Shown: positions 1 to 7,484 of the stretch, piece after piece
Layout: the number at the start of each line of letters is the position of its first letter
Position numbering within the stretch: the stretch's first letter is position 1
Made by a program: the position numbers and the translations under genes
The notes under the pieces: model-generated
Databases searched by the model: none
Told to the model about the DNA's origin: nothing
The model's input: the letters and a program-made list of their open reading frames with translations, nothing else
NCBI GenBank assembly: GCA_003158355.1
Contig: PMIV01000285.1
Coordinates: 1 to 13,203, forward strand
Reading direction: 5' to 3'
Length of the DNA stretch: 13,203 nt
Origin: Anaerolineaceae bacterium
Lineage (GTDB): Bacteria; Chloroflexota; Anaerolineae; Anaerolineales; Anaerolineaceae

Positions 1-288
1 AACCTGACCCACGTGAACCCTGTGTTGGCTTTAGTCGCCGGTCTGCTCGTTTCTGGCGGTGTGCACGCCGTCAAATCTGCGGTTGTGCGCCCCATTGTCA
101 CGGCTACCACCGGCGGCGCCGGCAACATTCCGGTGAGCATCGCCGAAGATGCCACCTCTACGGCGGTCTCCATCCTCTCGATTATTGTGCCGGTGATCGC
201 GGCCTGTTTGATGGTGCTGATCACAACCATTCTGGTAACCAAACTGATCTTTGGCCCGAAAAAGGGCGATGCAGCGCCAACAAAGTAA
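1..288 (+). CDS. DUF4126-family membrane protein, C-terminal part (5' truncated by window)
   Basis: The reading frame is open from base 1 (N-L-T-H-V-N-P-V-L-A...), so this is the tail of a longer gene and the GTG at 13 is unlikely to be the true start. The 95 visible codons show a Gly/Ala-rich hydrophobic segment containing GGVHAVKS, then a TTGGAGNIPVS stretch followed by SIAEDATS, then a second long hydrophobic helix (SIIVPVIAACLMVLITTILV) and a short Lys-rich tail. This combination of GGxHxxK, TTGGxGNPxxS and xxED followed by a final membrane helix is what I know from the C-terminal half of DUF4126, a small integral membrane family of unknown function. The gene is richer in G+C than most of the window and is closed by the hairpin at 305. 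No function can be assigned. Confidence 0.8.
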   Translation, partial: NLTHVNPVLALVAGLLVSGGVHAVKSAVVRPIVTATTGGAGNIPVSIAEDATSTAVSILSIIVPVIAACLMVLITTILVTKLIFGPKKGDAAPTK

Positions 289-304
289 TTTTGCTATATA
301 TATT

Positions 305-343
305 AAACAGCCTTGCCTCTTTGAAAGGCAGGGCTGTTTTTTA
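305..343 (+). terminator. Rho-independent terminator after the DUF4126 gene
   Basis: A hairpin of about 13-14 bp (left arm AAACAGCCTTGCCT, right arm AGGCAGGGCTGTTT, one G-T wobble, 7-nt loop) is followed by a T run. It starts 16 nt after the stop codon. The lipoprotein gene ends at 376 on the opposite strand, so the hairpin sits between converging genes and may also work backwards, although the - strand U tract is weaker. Confidence 0.9.
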
Positions 344-375
344 TGTTATTGCAGTTTACTGAAATAATCTATTGA

Positions 376-1137
376 TTAACTGCCAGTAGTAGGAACGTCA
401 GTTGGAACAGTAGGAACAGCAGTTGGAATGGTTGTTGGAACAGTAGTAGCAGTAATCACAACAATTTGTGTTTGAATAAATGGTGTATTTGTTGGAACAG
501 GGGTGATTGTAGGAGTGGGCGTGATAGTTAAAGTTGGTGTGGCGGTGTAAGCGGGAACAACAATATTGACGGAGACCAAACCGCCAAAAAAGCCGCCTGA
601 GGCATTGACCATGCGCCAGTATCCGGCGTAAGTCCCGGCTGTTGTTGGCGCTGTCATGGCGATGGAAATATTGGCGTTATTCCCTGCAGCAACCGCTGAA
701 CTGATGGCGGTGGTGGCACCGCTCATCTGGCTGCCGCTGACGAATTTGAGCGAGTAGGCGCTGCTCCAGGCACAGGTGCCGGTGTTCTTGATGGACCAGG
801 TTTTGGTGAAGGTCGCTCCTGCCACAATACTGGTACCATCCGGAATGGTAACGTCATTTGCGAAAACAGCGTTATCGCAAGCATTGGCCAAGGCGGTGGC
901 TACAAACGGTGTACCTGTTGGAATTTTAACAATCGTCCCAGTAGGGGTGATGGTTTGCGCAGTAGAAGTGACTGCAGGGGTATTGGTAGCGGCGCTGGGT
1001 GTGTATTGCGCGGTTAATGTCTGAGCTACGGCGGTAAAGATCCCGGAACTGATCTGGTTACTGTCAGTAGGTTTTTGAGAACAGGCGCTCAAAAGCGTCG
1101 CAAGAATGATGCACAATGCAATTATTTTCGTTTTCAT
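376..1137 (-). CDS. Secreted lipoprotein with NBR1-type Ig-like domain and Thr/Pro-rich linkers
   Basis: This is a 253-aa protein read from ATG at 1137. That start has AGGAAGG 8 nt upstream; a start 14 codons earlier lacks a site and would spoil the signal peptide. Residues 1-19 are a type II signal peptide (MKTK, hydrophobic core, LLSAC), with Cys19 the predicted lipidated residue. Residues about 20-80 are a Thr/Ala/Pro linker. Residues about 86-194 match the bacterial form of the 'Ig-like domain from next to BRCA1' family: CDNAVF, DVTIPDGT, TKTWSIKNTGTCAW, and a final GYWRMVN. Cys87 and Cys122 probably form a disulfide. Residues about 197-253 are a second low-complexity T/P/V tail. The domain is a binding or adhesion module and no enzyme motif is seen. 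The Thr-rich linkers could be O-glycosylated. In my experience such lipoproteins are frequent in Anaerolineae. The partner is unknown. Confidence 0.88.
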   Translation of the reverse strand: MKTKIIALCIILATLLSACSQKPTDSNQISSGIFTAVAQTLTAQYTPSAATNTPAVTSTAQTITPTGTIVKIPTGTPFVATALANACDNAVFANDVTIPDGTSIVAGATFTKTWSIKNTGTCAWSSAYSLKFVSGSQMSGATTAISSAVAAGNNANISIAMTAPTTAGTYAGYWRMVNASGGFFGGLVSVNIVVPAYTATPTLTITPTPTITPVPTNTPFIQTQIVVITATTVPTTIPTAVPTVPTDVPTTGS

Positions 1138-1422
1138 ATTTTTAACCTTCCTATGCAATAAAACAGAGAGATTCGTCATTCTTTATGAGATATCTTCTAA
1201 AAGTGGAAATAACTTGTAGAATTTGTACGAATCTGGCAAGAGTTAATCAGGTTGCGGTACCGCTGAGTAATATTCAATTTTTAATAAATTACAAAAGCGA
1301 TCGTTTCGAAATTCGCTTATTTAATAACACTTTCTAATCATACCATTATTAGAATGACCTGCAAGTAAAGAGGTCTGATCATTTCTTTTCCCCGCTGGAG
1401 AGTTCTTGACTAACATTTTTTG
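1138..1422. other. Intergenic region with two inverted repeats
   Basis: This 285-bp stretch separates two - strand genes. I see no ORF of note in it. It holds the Shine-Dalgarno site of the lipoprotein gene (complement of 1146-1152) and two inverted repeats. One at 1295-1318 is a possible terminator. The other at 1332-1354 (TTCTAAT, 9 nt, ATTAGAA) is a possible operator or weak hairpin. I could not find a convincing -35/-10 pair for the lipoprotein gene. Confidence 0.5.
1295..1318 (-). terminator. Possible weak terminator of the HD-GYP gene
   Basis: On the - strand, AAGCGA and TCGCTT pair as a 6-bp stem around a 12-nt loop that itself contains the palindrome TTTCGAAA. A T-rich tract (TTTTGTAATTT) follows. 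It lies about 105 nt past the HD-GYP stop codon. The stem is short, so this is only a candidate. Confidence 0.3.
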
Positions 1423-4107
1423 CTAATTGACAAATTCTTTTAAAAAAATATCGACCAATTTAGGGTCAAACTGTATACCGGCTTGTTCCCGCAAATATTC
1501 GATCACTTTTTCTTTATCCCAGGCAGCCCGGTAAGGCCGATCGTGCAATAATATGTCCCAAACTTCCCCTACTGTAAAAAGACGGGCAGCGAGGGGAATT
1601 TCTTCGCCTTTTAGACCGCGCGGATAGCCCGTGCCGTCCCATTTTTCATGGTGGCAATAGGGAATGTCCAGCGCTGAACGCAGATAGTCGATATTCGAAA
1701 GCATTCTCCAGGCAAAAAGGGGATGTTGGTGGAGGATCATTAATTCTTCTGCGCTGAGAGGGGCAGGGTTGAATAAGATGGCATCTGAAATACCCAGTTT
1801 GCCAATATCGTGCAGGAGTGCCCCGCGGCGGATGTGAATTTGTTCCTCACGGCTAATACCCAGTTTCTCTGCCATTCGCATGGCTAATTCAGTCACACGC
1901 TGGGTATGCCCTTCTGCTTCTTTATCTCGCAAATCCATGGCTTTGGACCACCCTGTAATGGTAGCGTCATAGGCGGTGATCAGTTCCAAATTTGAATGTT
2001 GGATGTCTTCAAATAATTGCGCATTATCGATAGCGATGGCGGCCTGGTTGCCCAACGTCTCCATATAGTCCATCCAATCAGCATCCGGGTCGATCATGGA
2101 GCGGTTGAAAATTTCAAGTACCCCTTTGAGCTTTCCTTTGGAGATCAAGGGAATACCGATAAACTCGACAAACTCCTCGCGTTCAATTAAATCCTCGCAA
2201 TTGTATTGTTCTTTTACCTCGGCCAAATTTGGAATGTGTAGCACTTTACGCACTTGGCCGACACTCCCTGCCAAACCGTGACCGAGATGATCAACTTTTG
2301 TCCTGCGTATGTTCAATTTAAAGCCATCCTCCGATATTAGTTCCAGGCTCTGATTGTAGGCATTGAGCAAAAAGATGGCGGCAGCATCCGCGTTCAATTG
2401 GGAACACACTTTTTTAACTAAAATATTGAGGGACAATTTTAAATCCAGGCTGGCGTTTATGGCACGGACGATTTCATTTAACGCATTGATACGTTTGAGC
2501 TGTTTTTGCACTCGTTCTTCAGCCTGTTTGCGTTGAATGACCGCTGTCATCTGGCGGCTGACATTTTGAACGCGCACGAGATCTTCGGCTGTGAAATCTT
2601 CTTCACTGGACAAATCTAAATATCCGATCGTTTTTTCTAAAGAGATCAATGGAATGAGCATGATGGAACGAATATGCAATAATTTATAGATCTGAGGAAC
2701 ACTCTTTTGGATCAGCGCCCGTAAAAAGGGGGAAAGCGAAGGCGTATACGTGAATTCCATAATCCATTGTTGGATCTCTTGAGGATTATTTGTGATAAAA
2801 CCACTTCGGTCCGCCAGGAATTTTTTAAAGAAACCATCTTCGCGGAAGGGAATTTGTACCCTGGGAATCGACCGTCCGATCACCTTTTCAATATTCTTGG
2901 TTAATTCGGGTGAAATGGTGATCGTATTGCTTTGCATCTCCAGGTATTTCTTGTTTGAATTAAATAAATATATTGCGGCATCTTTACATTTATAAGTTTT
3001 TCGAGACTCGCGGATAAAAACTTCGGTGATGCCTTCAATGTCTTCGCCGTAATTGACAGCATCGTTAAGCGCATTGATTAAAATCAAATCTTCAGATTTT
3101 AGACGAATTTGCTGCTCTACTATTAAATGATCCTTTTCAGCATCCATGGTTTCGAGCGCAAATGAAATACTTCGGCCGATGTCGTTTAACAAAATTTCTT
3201 CATCTACGTCAAAATCGAACGGCGCGGCCGCATAAACCGTAAATGCACCGATCACTTGATTGTGCAGGCAAAACGGTACTGCCGCTGAAGAGTGGTATCC
3301 ATGCTCCAGAGCCGCCTCACGCCAGGGAAGCATGATTGGATCGACAGAAATATTCTGGCAGATAAAAACGCGATTTTCCAAAATTGCTTTGCCGGTAGGT
3401 CCCAAACTAAGAAGATTATTGTCGACCGTTATCTTTATTCTTTCCAAATAGCCGTTTTCTGCGCCTGCGAAAACAACCGGTTTGACAAATTTGCGGGCTT
3501 GGTCAATTAAACCAATCCAGGCCATGCGGAATTTTCCATTCGTGATCGCCACCTGACACAATTCTTTAAATAAAGTGTCCCGGTCATGAATTCGTACGAT
3601 GGATTGGTTAATTTGGCTGAGTGCAGCGAATAAATGGTTTAAACGGAGCAGTTTCGCTTCGTCAAGTTGATAATCGGTCATATCTTCCTGAGTAACCACC
3701 CGATAAAGCAATTCTTTGGCCTCATGACGCACACTGACCACATTAATTTTGACGGGATAAATGCTGCCATCTTCACGCTGCATATGGGCATCGAAATGTG
3801 TTCTACCGGTACGGTCCGCTTCCAGGAGACCCCGTGTGACTAATTGATGATCTGCTGGCGCATACATACTGAGGATGGGTATGCCGGAAATTTCTTCGAT
3901 GGTTCGCCCCTGCCGATTCGCAAAAACCGCATTGCAGGAAAAGATTGTGCTGGTGGAGGGAATACTGATCCAAATTCCATGCGCACAATTATTAAAAGCA
4001 TCCGCCCAAAGTTCTTGTCCATCTATCACCGCAGGGTTTTGTGAAGATGCTAGAGTATTTTCTAATTCGACTCTTGGCTTAACAACCATTTTTGGGCTAT
4101 TTCCCAT
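1423..4107 (-). CDS. PAS-GAF-GAF-GAF-HD-GYP sensor phosphodiesterase (c-di-GMP type)
   Basis: This is an 894-aa soluble protein with no membrane segment. ATG at 4107 has AAGAAGGAT 7 nt upstream. Order: a PAS domain (about 30-148; ANRQGRTIEEISG, REDGSIYPVKI), three GAF domains (about 155-325, 340-525, 540-705, the third with HGLAGSVGQ and GVLEIFNR), then HD-GYP (about 712-894). The catalytic half keeps E730, H734, H766-D767 (LLHDIGKLG), K770, H795, H819-H820, the GYP signature (DGTGYPRG, 824-831) and DRPYR (856-860). HD-GYP proteins use a bi- or trinuclear metal centre to hydrolyse cyclic di-GMP. The usual VxD metal aspartate before the DRPYR loop is a glutamate here (TVGEVWD, E848). There is no REC domain, so input is probably a small ligand or redox cue sensed by PAS/GAF in the cytoplasm. 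The actual signal is unknown. Confidence 0.93.
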   Translation of the reverse strand: MGNSPKMVVKPRVELENTLASSQNPAVIDGQELWADAFNNCAHGIWISIPSTSTIFSCNAVFANRQGRTIEEISGIPILSMYAPADHQLVTRGLLEADRTGRTHFDAHMQREDGSIYPVKINVVSVRHEAKELLYRVVTQEDMTDYQLDEAKLLRLNHLFAALSQINQSIVRIHDRDTLFKELCQVAITNGKFRMAWIGLIDQARKFVKPVVFAGAENGYLERIKITVDNNLLSLGPTGKAILENRVFICQNISVDPIMLPWREAALEHGYHSSAAVPFCLHNQVIGAFTVYAAAPFDFDVDEEILLNDIGRSISFALETMDAEKDHLIVEQQIRLKSEDLILINALNDAVNYGEDIEGITEVFIRESRKTYKCKDAAIYLFNSNKKYLEMQSNTITISPELTKNIEKVIGRSIPRVQIPFREDGFFKKFLADRSGFITNNPQEIQQWIMEFTYTPSLSPFLRALIQKSVPQIYKLLHIRSIMLIPLISLEKTIGYLDLSSEEDFTAEDLVRVQNVSRQMTAVIQRKQAEERVQKQLKRINALNEIVRAINASLDLKLSLNILVKKVCSQLNADAAAIFLLNAYNQSLELISEDGFKLNIRRTKVDHLGHGLAGSVGQVRKVLHIPNLAEVKEQYNCEDLIEREEFVEFIGIPLISKGKLKGVLEIFNRSMIDPDADWMDYMETLGNQAAIAIDNAQLFEDIQHSNLELITAYDATITGWSKAMDLRDKEAEGHTQRVTELAMRMAEKLGISREEQIHIRRGALLHDIGKLGISDAILFNPAPLSAEELMILHQHPLFAWRMLSNIDYLRSALDIPYCHHEKWDGTGYPRGLKGEEIPLAARLFTVGEVWDILLHDRPYRAAWDKEKVIEYLREQAGIQFDPKLVDIFLKEFVN

Positions 4108-4120
4108 TTGAGTTATCCTT

Positions 4121-4149
4121 CTTATAATGCTCTCACTTAATCATAGCAA
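4121..4149 (-). promoter_or_regulatory. Candidate promoter for the HD-GYP gene
   Basis: On the - strand, TTGCTA (4144-4149) and TATAAG (4121-4126) are separated by 17 bp, a sigma70-like arrangement. The start would fall near 4114, very close to or inside the Shine-Dalgarno site, giving an almost leaderless message. That makes the assignment doubtful. Confidence 0.3.
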
Positions 4150-4164
4150 TAACTGAGTGCTTTG

Positions 4165-4181
4165 TATGAGAAAATCTCATA
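4165..4181. promoter_or_regulatory. Perfect inverted repeat in the divergent intergenic region
   Basis: TATGAGA-AAA-TCTCATA is a perfect 7+7 bp palindrome with a 3-nt centre. It lies 58 bp upstream of the HD-GYP start and about 200 bp upstream of the aldo/keto reductase. It is not followed by a T run, so it looks more like a dimeric-regulator site than a terminator. Confidence 0.4.
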
Positions 4182-4324
4182 AAGGCAGGTGGATTTATTT
4201 CAGTAAAAGATGTGACTGCGGTGATCTTGAAAACAAGCCGGACTGCGTTCAGCGAAGGATGGCCAGTAAAGCTGCACCGGAATCTCAAGGCAACCAGTGG
4301 GCGCAATCTTTGCTTTCTCAAGAG

Positions 4325-4352
4325 TATAATTTAATCAAGTCATCGATTAAAT
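4325..4352 (+). promoter_or_regulatory. -10 hexamer overlapped by an inverted repeat, upstream of the aldo/keto reductase
   Basis: A consensus TATAAT lies at 4325-4330. No good -35 is present at 16-18 bp upstream. A perfect inverted repeat overlaps its end: ATTTAATC (4329-4336), 8 nt, GATTAAAT (4345-4352). A protein bound here would cover the -10 end and the transcription start, the geometry of a repressor operator. The reductase starts at 4385 with a long purine-rich Shine-Dalgarno tract in between. Confidence 0.5.
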
Positions 4353-4384
4353 CCGGATGATCTTATGAAGGAAGGAAGTGTTTG

Positions 4385-5353
4385 ATGGTAAAAACAAATC
4401 AATTAAGGCGGCTGGGGAAGACTGATCTGATGGTTTCCCCGATCGGCCTGGGCGTGATGGAACTTTCTGGCGGCGGCGGTTTGATCGGCCGCATGTTCCC
4501 GGTGATTGCTGCGGAAGACAAGAATGCGATCATCAAAGCTGCCCTGGACGGTGGAATCAATTTCTTTGACACCGCAGAAATGTATGGTGCGGGAGTTTCA
4601 GAGCGATCCTTGGCCGACGGATTAAAGGCAGCCGGCGCTGCCGACAAGGATGTAATTATTGAAACCAAGTGGCAGCCCATCTTGCGCACTGCCAACAATA
4701 TAGGAAAGACAATCGACGACCGGCTGCGTTATTTGGGCGGGTACACTATTTCCAATTACATGATCCACCAACCCTTGAGTTTTTCTTCACCGGAAGCCGA
4801 GATGGACGCCATGGCGGACCTGGTAGATGCAGGCAAGATCCGCTCGGTGGGGGTGAGCAATTTCAACCCCGCACGGATGCGGCGTGCCCACGCGGCCCTG
4901 GCAAAAAGAGGTCTGCCGCTAGTATTGAACCAGGTGCGCTACAGCCTGATTCACCGCGAGATCGAAACGAACGGCATTCTTGAGACGGCCAAAGAATTGG
5001 GTGTGACCATTGTGGCCTATACCCCATTGGGGAGCGGTTTGTTGACCGGCAAGTATCACCAGCACCCGGAACTGCTCGAGAAAAAATCCGGCATACGCAA
5101 AAGCATGTTGGTAGGTAACGTCGAGCGCACGCGTCCGTTGATCAATGCGATGGCTGAGATCGCCGGCCGCTACGATGCCACCATCGGCCAGGTGGCTTTG
5201 AACTGGCTGATCCACTTTAATGGAGACATGGTCGTCACCATCCCTGGTGCCACCAAAGTTTATCAGGCGCAGGAAAGCGCCGCCGCGATGAATTTTACGC
5301 TTTCTGCCGAGGAATTGGCGCGGTTGAGTGAGATTTCGGGTCAATTGAAGTAG
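4385..5353 (+). CDS. Aldo/keto reductase (NAD(P)H-dependent oxidoreductase)
   Basis: This 322-aa protein is a full-length (beta/alpha)8 aldo/keto reductase. ATG at 4385 is preceded by AAGGAAGGAAG ending 6 nt upstream; a TTG codon immediately before it is a less likely start. The catalytic tetrad is intact: D62 and Y67 in FFDTAEMYG, K95 in IIETKW, H128 in YMIHQP. Family signatures follow: GKIRSVGVSNF (150-160), NQVRYSL (182-188), AYTPLGSGLLTGKY (211-224) and the cofactor-phosphate loop IPGATK (286-291). Such enzymes reduce aldehydes or ketones with NAD(P)H in the cytosol, and the substrate cannot be read from sequence. The gene is monocistronic, divergent from the sensor gene, and bounded by its own promoter candidate and terminator. 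Confidence 0.95.
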   Translation: MVKTNQLRRLGKTDLMVSPIGLGVMELSGGGGLIGRMFPVIAAEDKNAIIKAALDGGINFFDTAEMYGAGVSERSLADGLKAAGAADKDVIIETKWQPILRTANNIGKTIDDRLRYLGGYTISNYMIHQPLSFSSPEAEMDAMADLVDAGKIRSVGVSNFNPARMRRAHAALAKRGLPLVLNQVRYSLIHREIETNGILETAKELGVTIVAYTPLGSGLLTGKYHQHPELLEKKSGIRKSMLVGNVERTRPLINAMAEIAGRYDATIGQVALNWLIHFNGDMVVTIPGATKVYQAQESAAAMNFTLSAEELARLSEISGQLK

Positions 5354-5370
5354 CCTGTAACGGATTATAT

Positions 5371-5405
5371 AAACAGAACCGGCAGGTTTTTGCCGGTTCT
5401 GTTTT
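5371..5405 (+). terminator. Rho-independent terminator of the aldo/keto reductase
   Basis: A perfect 14-bp stem (AAACAGAACCGGCA against TGCCGGTTCTGTTT) encloses a 6-nt loop GGTTTT and runs into a T tract. It begins 18 nt after the stop codon. The next gene converges from the other strand (stop at 5475), so the hairpin may serve both directions. Confidence 0.95.
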
Positions 5406-5474
5406 ATAAAGGGGTTAAGCTGCATTTCATTGTGGAGGGACGAAGATCAAATGCTGTGCGCTTATTTCGCCGAA

Positions 5475-7193
5475 TTAGCCAAACATATGATTTAAGACAA
5501 TCAAACTAATATTTTGGAAAAGCTGAAACGAACCCATCCCCGCTAAAAGCAGCGTAATAAGGATATTCAATGCCGATCTTGCTTTGGGGTTAGCATACGT
5601 TTTCAATTTCAGACTCTGAAAATGATCGGAAATGGCAAAAAAGGCGCTGTAAAGCGGGACGAGCAAAGGCAGCAGATACCAATATGATTTTACTTTCACA
5701 AAAAAGATCAGGTAACCACCCACCACGACCAACCAGGCGAGAAGAATTCGATAATAGCGTCTGTCCTTCCCGGCAAAACACCCAAGCAGGGCAAAGAGAA
5801 CCAAGAAAACCAAAGTCAGTTCTGACCCGATAAAGCGTTCAATAAACGGCCACCAGGCATGAAGACCCGTCTGATAAATACCTTCAGGGTCAGGTTCATT
5901 GATCCCATTGGTCACTTGCGCTCCCTGCCTCTCAAAAATACTGACTGCTGCCCCAAATTCTCCGGGCTTAAATAAATATGGGTTTGAGACAAGGATCGTA
6001 CCGAACATCAGCAAACAAAAAAGGACGCCTGCGATCACCGCTTTTTTGAGTGTCAGTATTTTTTTTACGATCCCTTCCAGCAGCAACACGGCGACGGCCA
6101 GGAAAAAGAAAAGCCCGAACATGCGCGTGGCAATCGAAAGTCCACAGGCAATTGCGGCCAAATAGAAATTTCCACCGAATTCCAGGTTATCCCGGTCCAG
6201 ATAAAACAGGGTGAGTGCAATAAAAAGCAAATTCAGCGCATCAGGGTGCCAAAACCGCGTCTGGTAACTAATCACTCCGGGGATTGTCAGAATGATCAGG
6301 AACAGCCCAAGCGCAGTCCACCATTTCTTGAAACGGGTTGCCAGGTAGGTAAAGATGAAAGCCGCAATCACCGTGGGGAGAACACAAACGATCTGACGCA
6401 AGATCAGCAGATTTAGTTGGGTGTGCTGTGAAAAGTTACTGCCAAAAATAGCCTTTATGGGAACCAGCAGCAAAGCAGAAAGGCCATAGAATGGGAAGCC
6501 ATATTCGTATTCCCCATAGATGAATAATCGATAAAGTGTAAATCTCAAATTGATCTGCGGGGCGAGCATTTTGAGCACCACAGGATATTGCACCGCTTCA
6601 TCCCCGTTGAGTGCCAGCGGTGAGGAAGAAAGTTTGAGATTTATGGGAATAAATAGGCAAAAATAAACCAATCCGAGAATGAATAAAGTGAGCGAAATTC
6701 TTTTTTGCCGGGGAGGTAAATTCTTCCAGGACGGGAAGAGCGAGCCTTTACTGGAATTTTTCTGGTCAGGTGACTGAACGCTGTTTTTTACGAATAATAC
6801 ATAGGCTACCCAACTGATATAGGTAAACCACCCGGTGAGGGCGGAGAGTGCCTGCGGCACAAAGATCGAAACATAAAAAAACGCGAAACTGAGAAAAATT
6901 GCCAGGCCAAGCAGGCAATTCTTGATCATTAAATAATGAGTATGGTTCTTGAAAAAGCCGTTCAGTTTCTGCAAAGCCGCCGAATCAGGCCGGGCTTTCC
7001 AAAAAATGAATAAGAAAAAAGAAAAGACCAGGATCAGAAATAGTTGAACGCCAATAATGGCGAGTCGCTCTTTGGAAAGCCCCAGAAAAAATGACGAAAA
7101 AACTTCTGATGGAGTGTTAAAAGAAAAGAATAATGAAAGTATTCCGGCAATTAAAATTGAAATGGAAAAATATTTATTTTTTTTATTTTGCAT
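5475..7193 (-). CDS. GT39/PMT-like membrane glycosyltransferase (GT-C fold)
   Basis: This is a 572-aa polytopic protein with roughly 12 hydrophobic segments. The acidic motif expected on the first large external loop of GT-C enzymes is present as LNGDEAVQYP (D198, E199). A second motif, RFWHPDALNLLF (313-324), matches the HPD loop seen in GT39/ArnT-like proteins. A short N-terminal extension of about 175 residues with four or so helices precedes the acidic loop, which is longer than usual for the family. GT-C enzymes move a sugar from a polyprenyl-phosphate donor to a lipid, glycan or protein outside the membrane. The ATG at 7193 has only a weak AGG-type ribosome site, but no other Met occurs before residue 89. 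Two further GT-C-like genes follow on the same strand. Confidence 0.82.
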   Translation of the reverse strand: MQNKKNKYFSISILIAGILSLFFSFNTPSEVFSSFFLGLSKERLAIIGVQLFLILVFSFFLFIFWKARPDSAALQKLNGFFKNHTHYLMIKNCLLGLAIFLSFAFFYVSIFVPQALSALTGWFTYISWVAYVLFVKNSVQSPDQKNSSKGSLFPSWKNLPPRQKRISLTLFILGLVYFCLFIPINLKLSSSPLALNGDEAVQYPVVLKMLAPQINLRFTLYRLFIYGEYEYGFPFYGLSALLLVPIKAIFGSNFSQHTQLNLLILRQIVCVLPTVIAAFIFTYLATRFKKWWTALGLFLIILTIPGVISYQTRFWHPDALNLLFIALTLFYLDRDNLEFGGNFYLAAIACGLSIATRMFGLFFFLAVAVLLLEGIVKKILTLKKAVIAGVLFCLLMFGTILVSNPYLFKPGEFGAAVSIFERQGAQVTNGINEPDPEGIYQTGLHAWWPFIERFIGSELTLVFLVLFALLGCFAGKDRRYYRILLAWLVVVGGYLIFFVKVKSYWYLLPLLVPLYSAFFAISDHFQSLKLKTYANPKARSALNILITLLLAGMGSFQLFQNISLIVLNHMFG

Positions 7194-7270
7194 CCAACTG
7201 AACCTGTGACCTGGGTTTTAGTTACCTGCAAATGATAATCTATATCTCGTCAAATGGTTATGGAGGCAGG

Positions 7271-7322
7271 ATAAAAGGTGCAAGTTGTTTCGGCAGTACC
7301 ACTTGTGGGTAAACCTATGACC
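7271..7322. repeat. Dispersed repeat, diverged copy A1
   Basis: ATAAAAGGTG, then TACC...GGGTAAACCTATGACC, aligns end to end with the repeat core at 11457-11512. A few base differences lie in the GGGTAAACC end, and about four bases are missing in the middle. It keeps the small TACC/GGTA hairpin. Read on the - strand it spells GLPTSGTAET, close to GLPTRGTGES in the later copy. Confidence 0.65.
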
Positions 7323-7334
7323 TTTAACGAATTA

Positions 7335-7394
7335 ATAAAAGAAGGAAGATGGACCTGATAGGATTCGCCCATGCTCCCATGAGTAAACCACGAC
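7335..7394. repeat. Dispersed repeat, diverged copy A2
   Basis: ATAAAA, a short insertion, GGACCTGATAGGATTCGCC and then GTAAACCACGAC align with the core at 11457-11512, one or two single-base gaps included. It lies 12 bp after copy A1 in the same orientation. Its inner TACCC/GGGTA and outer GTAGG/CCTAC pairings are disrupted, which suggests a decaying copy. Confidence 0.7.
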
Positions 7395-7398
7395 AAAG

Positions 7399-7418
7399 CC
7401 GAATATATCCCTATTCGG
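7399..7418. other. Perfect hairpin directly after repeat copy A2
   Basis: CCGAATA, loop TATCCC, TATTCGG: a 7-bp perfect stem starting 5 nt after the repeat end. There is no T run on either side, so it is not a standard terminator. A different hairpin (AGCGAT-A-ATCGCT) occupies the same position after the copy at 11395-11512. The surrounding 7194-7484 region has no convincing gene. Confidence 0.5.
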
Positions 7419-7484
7419 AAATAAATTCGTTCCGAAAATCTATAATATTCAAAAATCGATTTTAATGCCAATGTTTTTTGTAAT

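Noticed and set aside
776..1024. Plus-strand ORF of 82 codons
   Set aside because: It is antisense to the lipoprotein's Ig-like domain and Thr-rich linker, whose signal peptide, lipobox and domain motifs are clear.
4230..4325. c-di-GMP (GEMM-I) riboswitch suggested by AAGGCAACCAGTGGGCGCAA
   Set aside because: The GGGACGCAAAGCC-type segment and the expected paired helices are not present, and the resemblance is a few short words only.
4157..4360. Plus-strand ORF of 67 codons between the sensor and the reductase
   Set aside because: It has no ribosome site and no recognisable composition, begins in the palindrome region and runs through the promoter and operator candidates. The - strand ORF over the same bases is equally poor.
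4919..5425. Minus-strand ORF of 168 codons
   Set aside because: It is a shadow of the GC-rich aldo/keto reductase and its terminator. The reductase has its full catalytic tetrad and a strong start.
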